NCBI RefSeq assembly: GCF_001039275.2
Contig: NZ_CP030117.1
Span: 5,249,501-5,313,500 of the forward strand
Length of the DNA stretch: 64,000 nt
Direction of reading: 5' to 3'
DNA from: Brevibacillus brevis
GTDB lineage: Bacteria > Bacillota > Bacilli > Brevibacillales > Brevibacillaceae
In this document: one piece after another, positions 42,791 to 52,525 of the stretch
How positions within the stretch are numbered: the stretch's first letter is position 1
Layout: each line of letters starts with the position of its first letter
Made by a program: the position numbers and the translations under genes
Notes under the pieces: generated by a model
The model's database searches: none
What the model was told of the DNA's origin: nothing
Seen by the model: only the letters and a program-made list of their open reading frames with translations

Positions 42791-45700
42791 CGGTCATTCC
42801 TCCTTCTCCCGCCATCTGCTGCTCTGCCAGCATGCTCCATATTTGCTTGTTGTTCCACTTGGCAAGCTGTCGGTGCTCATTCCCGCCCGCATCTCCGTCA
42901 AATTTGCATACTGGCTTGTACGAACAGAAATCACAAGCGGTCATTGTTCCGTTTGTGTACGGTTCGATCTGGATTTCCCCGTTGGTCATGCGCGTACTGA
43001 TTTGCTTCACGGTATCGCGAACATAGGAGGTCAAGGCTTGGAACTGCTCGGCTGTTGCCACGGATGATCGCGACGAAAGCGTTCCGTCCTTTTTGATTTC
43101 AAATGGCACCAGCTCTGACGCCCCTTGCTCTACATAGCCATCCATCATTCGTGCCAGCTCTGGGTCTGCGAGCATCAAGCCTTTCATGCGCAATCGCTTT
43201 GCCCGCTCCTTTGCCGCCTCGTCAGCCGTCAGCAACCGTTTTGCCGTCACAAAAGGATCGGCTACCTGATAGTAGAAAACGCCTCCCATTTCGGCTTTTT
43301 TCCCTAACCATTCCTCGGCATTAGCCACGACGACATCGAGATAGACGAGAAGTTGCAAGTTCAGGCCATTCCAAACGTCGGAGAGAGACAGCTGCTTGGG
43401 ACTGGACTTGTAGTCAATCACGCGCAAATACGGGACCTCACTATCCAGTGATTGGTCAACGCGGTCAATTCGTCCGATTAACTGAAGCTCCACGCCATTT
43501 TCAAGGGTTAAAGCCAATCCCGGCAAATCTGAATTCGGCCCAAACGAAACCTCTAGTCCTACTGGGGCAAAACGGCTGCGCTTCGCATGCTCCCCGAGTA
43601 CGTAAATCGCCCGGCCAACTGCTCGCTTCAGCTTGCCAGACAAATAACGATACCGGGCTGTCCGCGTCAAAATGCTGCTGCGAGTCGCTGGAACCAGTTC
43701 TTCTACCACTACGTTTGCAAGCTGCATGCTATTGTCTTCCGTCAGCTTGCTCCACTCCAGATTGTCTTCGTTCATTTTTTCAACGGCTCGCTTGAGTGAA
43801 GCATGGAACAGCTCTCCCACATCGAAACGCTCCAGCTTGTACATCGTTCTCTCCGACAATCTGAGACCATGAGAAGAGAAATGCGAGAACGGACATGACT
43901 GGAACCGCTCCAGACGGGACACGCTCATTTTTAGTTGTTTTCCGTACAGGGTCGTACTCGTTTCCAAGTCCAGCTCCTGCGGTCGATTGAAGTAGCGCAA
44001 GCCGGACAACAGCCACTGCTCCCGTTTGACCTCGGAAGAAGCACGAATATACCAGTCGTATACCTCCCACCAGAAGTCTGGCAGCTCTCCTGTTTTCTTC
44101 ATCGATCGCAATAGCGTCAATAGATGGCGGAACACACGTCTCGGATGTCCGAGCAGGAATGCATCTGTCTCGTGCTGCCCCGTCGGTTCGTTGTAAAACA
44201 CCTGATGCGGGATATCCGGAAGCACTTCACGGATGCGGGTAAACACAGAGGAAGGCAACAAGGCCTTGCCCTCTTCATCTGCCAGCGCACAGCTCAGGAT
44301 CAGTCTCTCCGATGGTCTCGTCATCGCTTGGTACAACAGGTAAGGCTCTGCCATCAGTCGTTGCTTCGCACTGGGTGCCAGAGACATACCCATTTCAGCC
44401 AGTCGCTCACGTTCCGCCTCATCCAGAATCCCTTCTTCTTTTGGACGCAACGGAATAATGCCCTCGTTTACGCCAAGCAAAAACAGAGCTTTGACATCGG
44501 GTTGACGGGAGCGCTCCATAGCCCCGATCAGCACCTGATCTAGTGCCGGGGGAACGAGTCCCAATTCAATCGTCTCCAGACCACTGTCGAGCACCCGGGC
44601 AAATGTCGCCAGGTCCATGCTCTCGTCGCCCATGACCTCCACGACCTGATCCATCAGCTCGATCAATCCTGTCCATACTTGTCCATGCACCTGTGCTGCA
44701 TCGAGATCGCCGTCATTTTCCGCCTTTCGCTGCCAATGCTCCAGCTTGTTAGGCACGTCCAGCGCGATCAGAAGGTTGTACAGGGCAAGAGTCATTTCCT
44801 GTACGTTTATGCCCGTTGCTTGCTTCATCTCTTTTTCAAAGGACAGGAGCGGTGCTGCGTATTTGCGTCTCAACTCATCGATTCTCGCATCTTCCTCAAC
44901 GCCAGCCTGCCCGCGGAAATGCCAAGCAGATTCTTCTGCCCATTGATAGCCAAAGACACCATGAGCCAACACGTAGTTTTCCAGTCGGTCGATTTCCTTC
45001 CGAGCTGTATGCTCATCAGTGATATCCAGCAGGAGCAGGTCTGTTTTCAAGCAGCGGAAAACAGCGTCGTAGCGCCACCTCGTAACAATGACCTCCAATG
45101 CCGAGCGCACCAGCTCCACCAAGGGATGGTGCATGACAGAGCGCTTCTGGTCCAAGAAGTGCGGGATGCCGTATTCGGTAAACACAGCGGAAATCTCATC
45201 CGCGTACGTCCCAATTTCCCGAAGCAAAATCGCCATGTCCTTCCAGCGATACCCCTCTTCTCTCGACAGAGTCAGGAGCTTCAGCGCCACGGCCTCTACC
45301 TCTGCCCGCCTGTTCACTGCTGAAAGCATCGTCACTTCGTCCGCTCGTCCGGGCTGATCTGGGATCGGCGGGTCCCCCCATTGGAAATACACTTGTTCGA
45401 CCTGACGTAGCCATGGACTGCTCTTGAATCGCTGTGCCTCGGTCAATAAAAGCGGCTTGGCGATTGATACACCCGATTCACGCGCCATCAGTGTCAAGGC
45501 TTGGTATGTTCGCAGTGTAGGATGGAACAGCCCCAGTTCATCCACAGAGGCGTCACGTTCATTCGGGTCAAGCGTCAGCGCAATCGTCACCTGCTTGGCG
45601 TGCTGCATCAACTGCTCGATCAAGCGAAGCTCTTGATTCGTAAACCCGGTAAAGCCATCGATAAATATTTCAGCCTGCTTGATGTACGTGGAATCACGCA

Positions 45701-46256
45701 CCATCGTTGCCACTCGGTTCAGGATGTCGTCTGCATCACAATACCCCTCTGACAAGTAAGCCTCGTACGCATTCATAATCAAGCGAAGGTCATGTATTTT
45801 TTGATTGAGATTAGCTCCTCCCCACTCCAGATTCTCGGAATGAGTAAAGGATACCCCATACGATTTGCACTCGCTAATCAAGCGACCGAGCTGAGAAGCA
45901 AACCCAGGCTGTGTCGCCGAGCGCCCGAATAGGTTCAGCTCTTCCTTGTGCCGCTCCAAAAGCATGCGCAAAACCATATGCTTACCCAGATCGTCAACAG
46001 GCACGGTAGTCAGATCGCCCAGCTCCTGCATGAGCCTGTGAGCCAATCGACCGAAGCTGAGCACCTGTGTCCCCATTACACCGCCTAGCTCTGGGAGTGT
46101 GGCGAGCGCATACTCTTCCTGAAAGCTGGCCTGTTCCGGCACGAGCAGAATCATAGGCGAACCCAACGGCTTTTCCCGCAGCCGGGCTTGCATCTGCCGA
46201 TGAATTGATTCTGTCTTCCCCGTTCCTGCCCGTCCCAGTATAAATTGGACTGCCAT
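42759..46256 (-). CDS. addB: ATP-dependent helicase/nuclease subunit B
   Basis: A 1165-residue AddB subunit that recognises Chi and cuts the 5' strand. The Walker-like motif GRAGTGKT (8-15) is retained. VPEQASFQEEYAL, IDGFTGFTNQE and LLGVNEGIIP are family motifs. The nuclease core LRVIDYKSSPKQLS and the C-terminal CDFCSYKPVC supply Cys ligands of the iron-sulfur cluster, together with an earlier Cys near SCPFSHF. It lies between sbcC (15-bp gap) and addA (overlap). Confidence 0.96.
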   Translation of the reverse strand: MAVQFILGRAGTGKTESIHRQMQARLREKPLGSPMILLVPEQASFQEEYALATLPELGGVMGTQVLSFGRLAHRLMQELGDLTTVPVDDLGKHMVLRMLLERHKEELNLFGRSATQPGFASQLGRLISECKSYGVSFTHSENLEWGGANLNQKIHDLRLIMNAYEAYLSEGYCDADDILNRVATMVRDSTYIKQAEIFIDGFTGFTNQELRLIEQLMQHAKQVTIALTLDPNERDASVDELGLFHPTLRTYQALTLMARESGVSIAKPLLLTEAQRFKSSPWLRQVEQVYFQWGDPPIPDQPGRADEVTMLSAVNRRAEVEAVALKLLTLSREEGYRWKDMAILLREIGTYADEISAVFTEYGIPHFLDQKRSVMHHPLVELVRSALEVIVTRWRYDAVFRCLKTDLLLLDITDEHTARKEIDRLENYVLAHGVFGYQWAEESAWHFRGQAGVEEDARIDELRRKYAAPLLSFEKEMKQATGINVQEMTLALYNLLIALDVPNKLEHWQRKAENDGDLDAAQVHGQVWTGLIELMDQVVEVMGDESMDLATFARVLDSGLETIELGLVPPALDQVLIGAMERSRQPDVKALFLLGVNEGIIPLRPKEEGILDEAERERLAEMGMSLAPSAKQRLMAEPYLLYQAMTRPSERLILSCALADEEGKALLPSSVFTRIREVLPDIPHQVFYNEPTGQHETDAFLLGHPRRVFRHLLTLLRSMKKTGELPDFWWEVYDWYIRASSEVKREQWLLSGLRYFNRPQELDLETSTTLYGKQLKMSVSRLERFQSCPFSHFSSHGLRLSERTMYKLERFDVGELFHASLKRAVEKMNEDNLEWSKLTEDNSMQLANVVVEELVPATRSSILTRTARYRYLSGKLKRAVGRAIYVLGEHAKRSRFAPVGLEVSFGPNSDLPGLALTLENGVELQLIGRIDRVDQSLDSEVPYLRVIDYKSSPKQLSLSDVWNGLNLQLLVYLDVVVANAEEWLGKKAEMGGVFYYQVADPFVTAKRLLTADEAAKERAKRLRMKGLMLADPELARMMDGYVEQGASELVPFEIKKDGTLSSRSSVATAEQFQALTSYVRDTVKQISTRMTNGEIQIEPYTNGTMTACDFCSYKPVCKFDGDAGGNEHRQLAKWNNKQIWSMLAEQQMAGEGGMTDGGSTIAGQA

Positions 46257-46271
46257 GATTTTTCCCCTTCC

Positions 46272-49200
46272 CTACTCCATTTCCAGATGCAGCATGCTGC
46301 CTTTTCCCATCGGTTCTGCAGGTGTCACGACCAGACGACGCGGCATGCGCACACGTATTTCCGGGACGTGGCTAATGACTCCGATAGTGAAATCGTCCAT
46401 GCGCAGTCGCTCAAGCGCATCCATAACGACTTCCAAAAGCTCCGGATCGAGTGTCCCAAAGCCTTCGTCCAGGAAGAAAAACTCCAGGCGCCCGCCACGC
46501 ATTTGAATCTCCATCGACAGGGCAAGAGCCAGCGACAAGGAGGTCAGGAATGTTTCCCCGCCAGACAATGTGCTTACTGGACGGCGCATTCCTCCAGCTC
46601 CCTCATCCCGCAAAACAAATTCGCCCTCGTCGCCGATTTCCAGCCCGTAACGATTGGCGGTCATCCGCTTCAGGTGATAGGAAGCGTCTCTGGCGATTGA
46701 TACCAGTTTTTCCTCCGCAATGAATTGGACAAACGCCTTGGCTTCGAATAATTTTTTCAACTCTTCCAAGCGGCTCTGCTCATCCTGCTGCTGGACCATC
46801 TCTTTATGAAGCTCTTGCCATTTGTCATGGTTTTTTTCCATGCGATCCACGTGCTCTTTGGCGACAGCGACTTGCTTTTGCGCTTCCTGGAAGGCTTGCT
46901 CCCATTGATCCCACGCCTCTTTAGCGGTGGTGAGCTCTTCCTGCGTAAACGAACGGCCTGCTACTGCTTGCTGCAACCTTTCTTCCTCATAACGAAGCTG
47001 CCCTGCGATTCGCGTGTAAGCCTCGACTTGTTCCCGTGCCTGCGGCAATTGCTCACGCTCTGCGTACCTTTCCCGAACATACTCGACAGTACCGAGACCT
47101 GTTTCCTGCAAGCCCTGGTACAATGTCTCGTGAGCTTCCGTGCGTTGCCGTGTAAGGATGGCCAGCGTCTCTGAATACTTGACCAGATTGTTTTGCACCG
47201 TTTCTCGCGCCTCGGCGGTCTCTTTGCGCTTTGTCTCTGCCAGCGTGACTGCTTGACGCAAACCGAGGAGAGAATCCTCGACCCGCATCAAACACTCCTG
47301 CGCAGTAAGTCCTCCCGTGCGCTCCAACCATTGGGCATGCTTTTGTTCCCACATGCGCTTTCTATCTTCCAGCTTTTCCTTCAGCGCCGCTTCCCGTGAT
47401 TTGCCCTCTACCTTGCGCGACTTGGCAGCTTCTACTTGCATCGTCAGCTTTCCGCGTAGCGTTTCTTTCTCTGATCGTACCTGCTGAAGTTCTGCCAAAC
47501 GGCGATCTGATTTTCCGATTTCTTCGTACCGCTGTTCGATTTCCTCAATGGGAAGCTCATTGCGCTTCGCGTCCAGCTCTTCTCTTGATTGCTTTTCTTG
47601 CGTGGAAGCAGCGTCCATGCGTGCTTTATTCTCATCGATTGCCTTCTGTGCCTGCTCGAGCAACAGCGTGCTCCGCTCCATCAATCGTTTCTTTTCCGCT
47701 TCTTCCTCACGCAAGACCTCCAACTGCTGCTGCAATTGCTCACGCTCTGCTTTTAGTCGCTCTCTTTCCGCTTGCTTGGCGATCAGTTCTTTTTCCTCGC
47801 GTTGATAGACGGCGAGTAGCTCTTCAAAAGAATCTACGACCCAAGGCTGTCCGTACCCGCGGCACTCTTCCTTGATCGCTTCCAAGCGCGCTTCCAACTG
47901 TTCCTGTTCAGCCTTTACACTCGCTAGGCGCTCATCAAAAGCAGCAAGCGCTCCCTTTGCTGCCAACCAAGCTTCCTTGTTCTTGCCTGCTTCTTGTTCA
48001 GCCGTACGCAAAGCCTCTTCTGACGCTTTGATCCGGGCACGAAGCGCGTCACCCTCCGTCCCTGCTTCAGACGCTTTTGTATGGTTCTGGTGGCCATGCG
48101 GGTGGTGTTCGGAACCACATACCGGACACTCCTTGCCTTCCTCTAAACGTTCGCGCAAAAATCGCGCCATATTCTCCTGCTGCCAGCGTTCCCATTCCTG
48201 GCGCAGCTCATCTCGTTGGGCCAGTTGACTCTTCACAAGTGCTTCGCTTGCCTCTACTGCCCGAGTCAGCTCTTGATTGCGCTCATCCAACTGCTTACGC
48301 TCCTGGACGATGTGCTGCGACTTCTCCTGCCATGATGAGAAAGCCTGTAATACTTCCCGCCACTGCCGACCTACCTGCTTCATATCTGCCAGTACATTCC
48401 TTGCTTTCTCCCATTCTGCTTCGCTCATCAATGCCGAGTCGGCTGGTGCTGCCAGTGCTTCTCTTTTTTGTGCCAAGCGATTCGCGCACGCTTCCCAGTT
48501 GCGCTTGTGCTCATCGGCAGTATGGGTTGCCGCCTGAATGTGCTCCTGTGCTGCGAGTTGTTCTTTTTCCAGCTCACGTACCTTGGCATGGTCCCGCTCC
48601 CACTGCTGCTTCGCTTCTCTGGCTGTCGCTATTTGTGCTCGCCATTCGGGAGAGATCGTGACTTGCTTCATCTGTTCTTGCAGATCCGCCCACGCAAGCT
48701 CCCAGTTTTTTAAGTCGGCCTCATCCTTTTCCAGCTGTTGTTCTATGTTAGTCAAGGCGACTGACACTTCATTCCACTCTCGCTCCAGACCTGTCCACTC
48801 TTCCCGGATCGCCTTTAGCTCCTCTTCCCACTCCTGCGCCTGTACCAGTCTGCCCTTTTGCTGAATCAGCAAGGGCTCCTGTACAGCCAACTCGGCATGG
48901 ACCTTCTGATACGCTTGCTCTGCCTCATCTACGGCCAAACGAGCACTCTCCTGTTGTTCGCGGCTACGTTCCAATGCCGTACCGGTCGCATGCCATTCCT
49001 GATCCAAACGCTCATATTGCTGGAGTAATGGCCACAGTCGAATACTCGACTCCCATTCGCGAATCTTCTCCGTTAGGGCTGTCATTTCCGCTTCATTTGC
49101 TTCCTGCTGCTGTAGTTGCGCCTGAACTTGCACTAGCTCCTGATGCCACTGGTTAAGCTGCTCCAGCTCCTTGAGCTTCCCTGCCAGCTCCTGTTTTTGC

Positions 49201-49922
49201 TGGGTGAATTCCTGCTCTTTTTGCGCAGCTTCCTCCCACGTTTGTCTCGCCAGCTCCAAGGCTTCCGGACCTGCTTCACCCAGAGCTGCGCTCGCCAGTT
49301 GCAAGCGATGCATCTGTTCCTTAACCTGCTCCAAAGCGTGCCGTACGCGCTCACTCAGCTTTTCCCCATAAATATGTAGGCGGAACATCCGTTGCAGCAT
49401 TTCATTGCGCTCACTGCCCTTCAGCGTCAAGAAGCGGGAAAATTGACCCTGTGGCAAAACGACCGCCCGGGTAAAGTCCTGCAAAGTGAGACCAATCAGT
49501 GCCTCAATCGCGGCTGTCGCGGACGTGGCTTTGGACTCCAATACGACATCCGGCTCTCCGGTCAAGGCTCCCGACTGAATCAGCCTTACTTCCGGCTGTC
49601 GCTTGTTCCCCTTTTTATCTAAGCCAAATTCCCGTTCCACTGTATATTGCTTACGCTCATCGCCAGTTCCCAGCTCAAAGGTAAAGGAAACGAAAACGCG
49701 CTGCTCCAGCTGGTTCAGCACTTCTTTCGGGTGATTACCTCCACCCAGCCGGACGACCTGCCCGTACAACGCAAGCGTGATCGCGTCCAAGATCGTCGAT
49801 TTCCCGCTTCCAGTCGGGCCGAATATCCCAAATAGTCCCGCCTGACACAGCATTTCGAAATCGACCTCTTGCATTTCTCGATAGCTGTGCATCCCTGCCA
49901 GCTTCAATCGTATCGGTCTCAC
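46272..49922 (-). CDS. sbcC: Nuclease subunit SbcC (Rad50-like)
   Basis: A 1216-residue SMC-like ATPase. The N-terminal Walker A is GPTGSGKS (35-42). Long coiled coils run about 190-590 and 640-1040, separated by the zinc hook CPVC at 599-602. The signature STLSGGETFLTSLSLALAL and Walker B EFFFLDEGFGTLD lie near the C-terminus. Together with SbcD it cleaves hairpins and protein-blocked DNA ends. Its start overlaps the sbcD stop (ATGA). Confidence 0.96.
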   Translation of the reverse strand: MRPIRLKLAGMHSYREMQEVDFEMLCQAGLFGIFGPTGSGKSTILDAITLALYGQVVRLGGGNHPKEVLNQLEQRVFVSFTFELGTGDERKQYTVEREFGLDKKGNKRQPEVRLIQSGALTGEPDVVLESKATSATAAIEALIGLTLQDFTRAVVLPQGQFSRFLTLKGSERNEMLQRMFRLHIYGEKLSERVRHALEQVKEQMHRLQLASAALGEAGPEALELARQTWEEAAQKEQEFTQQKQELAGKLKELEQLNQWHQELVQVQAQLQQQEANEAEMTALTEKIREWESSIRLWPLLQQYERLDQEWHATGTALERSREQQESARLAVDEAEQAYQKVHAELAVQEPLLIQQKGRLVQAQEWEEELKAIREEWTGLEREWNEVSVALTNIEQQLEKDEADLKNWELAWADLQEQMKQVTISPEWRAQIATAREAKQQWERDHAKVRELEKEQLAAQEHIQAATHTADEHKRNWEACANRLAQKREALAAPADSALMSEAEWEKARNVLADMKQVGRQWREVLQAFSSWQEKSQHIVQERKQLDERNQELTRAVEASEALVKSQLAQRDELRQEWERWQQENMARFLRERLEEGKECPVCGSEHHPHGHQNHTKASEAGTEGDALRARIKASEEALRTAEQEAGKNKEAWLAAKGALAAFDERLASVKAEQEQLEARLEAIKEECRGYGQPWVVDSFEELLAVYQREEKELIAKQAERERLKAEREQLQQQLEVLREEEAEKKRLMERSTLLLEQAQKAIDENKARMDAASTQEKQSREELDAKRNELPIEEIEQRYEEIGKSDRRLAELQQVRSEKETLRGKLTMQVEAAKSRKVEGKSREAALKEKLEDRKRMWEQKHAQWLERTGGLTAQECLMRVEDSLLGLRQAVTLAETKRKETAEARETVQNNLVKYSETLAILTRQRTEAHETLYQGLQETGLGTVEYVRERYAEREQLPQAREQVEAYTRIAGQLRYEEERLQQAVAGRSFTQEELTTAKEAWDQWEQAFQEAQKQVAVAKEHVDRMEKNHDKWQELHKEMVQQQDEQSRLEELKKLFEAKAFVQFIAEEKLVSIARDASYHLKRMTANRYGLEIGDEGEFVLRDEGAGGMRRPVSTLSGGETFLTSLSLALALSMEIQMRGGRLEFFFLDEGFGTLDPELLEVVMDALERLRMDDFTIGVISHVPEIRVRMPRRLVVTPAEPMGKGSMLHLEME

Positions 49923-51160
49923 TCTACTTCCCCCTCTCCCCCGGTTTCTGCCAATAGACGCTGGAACAAGGCCACCAGCTGCTCATCCGGCTCTGCTCCC
50001 CGCCTCCGTTCATAGAAGCGTTTGAACAATTGATCGGACGAAAGCTCTGTCAGCTCGACCCGCTGTTCCTCTTCCTCCTCACGCTCTTCCCTCACGACAA
50101 CACGCTGTATTTTCAAGAAATCATCCGAAAGCTTGCGGACACGCTGAAATTCTGCCGGGTCGATCACGCCAGACACATGCAGCTCCAAGTCAATCCACGC
50201 CCCTGCATCGCGTCCCTCTTCCAACCAGCGCTCGACTTGCTCGATTCCCTCCGTCGCCCTCCAACGTGCCAAAGGCCGTGCGCTCGTCAAATAAATGATC
50301 TCCTCACGTACTTCTTGCCCTGGCTCCACCTCAACCAGTACGACTGCCTTGCTCTGTCCTGCTTCGGAAAAGCTGTACGAAATCGGTGAGCCGCTGTAAC
50401 GTACCAACGGCTTGTCACTGAGCTTTTGCAGTCGATGGAGATGACCGAGCGCCACATAATCAGCGTTCTTCGGAAAAGCCTGTGGCGATACAGTCAGTGC
50501 TCCCCCAATTTGAATCGGACGCTCAGAATCTGTTTCCTTACCGCCCATGACAAACAAATGACTCGTGACCAGGTTGACTGTATCCTCGCGAAAATGAACA
50601 GACAGATCAGCAAGCAATTGCGCAATGCGCTCGGAAAAGGCAAGCTGCATCTGCTCTTGGGTAAAGCTTTCGCTCAACAGCTCCTTTAATCGCGATTCAG
50701 AAGGATAAGGCAAGGCCAAAATTACCGCATTCGCAGCGCAGCCGGGAATCTTCATCTCCAGCCAAGATGGGCCTCCCTGCACAATTTGCACGCGATCAGA
50801 CGATACTTCTTGTGTCAGCAATGGTGCTTCCTTTGGCAAGCCCAACAAAACGATCCCATGCTTTGTAGCAAGCGGCGCTGCTGCTCGCACCCGCTCAGGC
50901 TGATCATGGTTCCCCGCGATCACGACAACTCCTCGCCTGCCTTCCGAAGACAAGCGCTCCAATGCATCATAAAAAAGCTCTTCCGCCCAAGCAGGCGGAT
51001 TGACCGAATCGTACACATCCCCGGCAATGAGCACCAAATCCACTTCCCGCTCATCAGCTATGTGACAGAGCTCGTCCACAAACGCCGCTTGTTCAATCCG
51101 GCGGTCCCGCCCTTCCAGTTGCCGCCCGAAATGCCAGTCGGCTGTATGTAATATCCGCAT
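49919..51160 (-). CDS. sbcD: Nuclease subunit SbcD (Mre11-like)
   Basis: A 413-residue metallophosphoesterase. It carries the five-motif metal site: HTADWHFGR, AGDVYDSV, VVIAGNHDQPERV, VTSHLFVMGG and ALGHLHRLQ. The ATG at 51160 is conventional, but a GTG at 51172 immediately after GGAGA is also in frame and cannot be excluded. It is the first gene of the sbcD-sbcC-addB-addA operon. Confidence 0.95.
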   Translation of the reverse strand: MRILHTADWHFGRQLEGRDRRIEQAAFVDELCHIADEREVDLVLIAGDVYDSVNPPAWAEELFYDALERLSSEGRRGVVVIAGNHDQPERVRAAAPLATKHGIVLLGLPKEAPLLTQEVSSDRVQIVQGGPSWLEMKIPGCAANAVILALPYPSESRLKELLSESFTQEQMQLAFSERIAQLLADLSVHFREDTVNLVTSHLFVMGGKETDSERPIQIGGALTVSPQAFPKNADYVALGHLHRLQKLSDKPLVRYSGSPISYSFSEAGQSKAVVLVEVEPGQEVREEIIYLTSARPLARWRATEGIEQVERWLEEGRDAGAWIDLELHVSGVIDPAEFQRVRKLSDDFLKIQRVVVREEREEEEEQRVELTELSSDQLFKRFYERRRGAEPDEQLVALFQRLLAETGGEGEVE

Positions 51161-51333
51161 GATTACTATCACTCTCCACGATCATGTGTTTGCTTTTCAT
51201 TGTAACAAAAGACAGCGCTGTTCGCGGTTGAAATTTACTCCACTTTTCTCGTAACTTTTGCTCCTGGCTGCTCGTCTTCCAACTGAACAGATCGCGATTG
51301 ATCGATCTCAACCCGGAAAGGAGCTTGTTACCG

Positions 51334-52083
51334 TTGCGTAATTCCCGCCTGTTGCTCACCCTGACAGTAGGACTTGCCGTCTCCAGTCTCGTCCTCACTG
51401 CCCCCTCTTCCCTTGCCTCCAGAGAGCCTACCAAGACCCAAGTAATGGATTGGATTAACAAGCAAGCCAAAGATCCAGTTGTTTCCGACTACTTTGATTT
51501 TCAACTCGTCAATCTGGATGATGATCCGGAACTAGAAATTGTCGCCAAGCATAACGGCAGCGTACATATCGGGAATTTTTACGTTTTGGATCAAAAGCCT
51601 GATCGTACGTATGCCCTCATCGCGGAAGAGAAATGGAATCCACCACGCCTGCAATTGGATCGTTGGGACTTTACGCGTGAAGTGAATCACTCCGAGATCG
51701 ACAAATACGACGACGCTGAACTGCGTTTGCTTGCAGAAAAACGAGTCTTTGAAACCGTCCATCATACTGGCGGATCAGGCATATGTATCTACGAGGCGAA
51801 TCTATGGTATCTGGACAAAGGGCGTCTGGTCAAAGCATGGGAAGGGCTGCTGCGGGAAACGGTTTCCATACCAGGTGGTCAACTTTTCCGGACTGTCGGC
51901 AGTTATCAAATCCTTCACGACGACACTGAAAAACCTTTGCTCTACCACTGGCAAACACAACAGGAGCTAAACCCGGATACAGGTGAACCACTTCCGGGCA
52001 AACCTGATACTTCTTTGCAAATTTATCGTTGGGAAAATGGTGTTTTTGTACCTTTGAATGTTGAAAAACCGTCTGGGCAATAG
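51334..52083 (+). CDS. Secreted hypothetical protein
   Basis: About 249 residues. It has a signal peptide (RNSRLLLTLTVGLAVSSLVLTA, likely cut after SSLA at 28) and a mature domain beginning TQVMDWINKQAKD. The segment FQLVNLDDDPELEIVAKHNG resembles a calcium-binding FG-GAP-type loop. The start is probably TTG at 51334, ten bases after AAAGGAG. It is divergent from the repair operon. Tryptophan and aspartate are frequent. No specific family is recognised; a cell-surface or extracellular role is inferred only from the signal peptide. Confidence 0.72.
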   Translation: MRNSRLLLTLTVGLAVSSLVLTAPSSLASREPTKTQVMDWINKQAKDPVVSDYFDFQLVNLDDDPELEIVAKHNGSVHIGNFYVLDQKPDRTYALIAEEKWNPPRLQLDRWDFTREVNHSEIDKYDDAELRLLAEKRVFETVHHTGGSGICIYEANLWYLDKGRLVKAWEGLLRETVSIPGGQLFRTVGSYQILHDDTEKPLLYHWQTQQELNPDTGEPLPGKPDTSLQIYRWENGVFVPLNVEKPSGQ

Positions 52084-52124
52084 CCTGACGGTCTGTAAAT
52101 TCGCTGTCTTCTATCGTTACGGTT

Positions 52125-52461
52125 GTGGTGGGGTCGAAGCCCTGTGACAGGACTTCCCAACAGATGTGTATCTGATCCGATGCTTTTACACCATGTATGA
52201 AAGTGGGACATGAAGCATCTTTGAATCCACCCGCAGATTGTTTTATCAAAAGCTCGTGGGAAGAAGTGCATTTCCAGTCCAAGCGCCTCTGGAGCCCTAC
52301 CCAGCTATGAAATAAATGGCGGGGAATTTCAGCTTCACCTATGAGATCCTTCCTCGAAACTTCAACATTTGAAGCGCTCCCGCCATTTATTTCATAGCGG
52401 CCAGTGAATCACCCCTTGCGGGGCGTAGGCCGAAGCGTAGACTGGAAATGCGCTTCTTCCC
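52125..52461 (-). repeat. Dispersed structured element, copy B
   Basis: It lies in the gap between the secreted-protein gene and ctaA, downstream of both. The core 52256-52461 has terminal arms 52258-52279 and 52440-52461 pairing at 21 of 22 positions. An inner stem (52304-52323 with 52379-52398) is perfect over 20 bp. It shares a 50-bp identical tract and many shorter ones with copy A. The same orientation as A is implied by the conserved order of motifs on the minus strand. It is not part of any coding frame. Confidence 0.78.
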
Positions 52462-52485
52462 TTACTACGGCCACCTTATATAAAC

Positions 52486-52520
52486 AAAGCTGCCCTCCCA
52501 CGAATCAGGAGCGCAGCTTT
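52486..52520 (-). terminator. Terminator after ctaA
   Basis: AAAGCTGCCCTCC (52486-52498) pairs with GGAGCGCAGCTTT (52508-52520), one mismatch. It is followed on the minus strand by GTTTATAT. It lies just past the ctaA stop. Confidence 0.7.
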
Positions 52521-52525
52521 TCCTC

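Noticed and set aside
52256-52461. Structured element considered as a cobalamin, SAM or other known riboswitch, RNase P RNA, SRP RNA or tmRNA
   Set aside because: None of the conserved cores of those RNAs is present, three copies occur next to unrelated genes, and orientation to genes varies.
52256-52461. Structured element considered as an insertion-sequence end or CRISPR
   Set aside because: There is no transposase, no regular repeat-spacer pattern and no obvious target duplication at the edges. A non-autonomous transposon cannot be excluded and is kept as an alternative in the findings.
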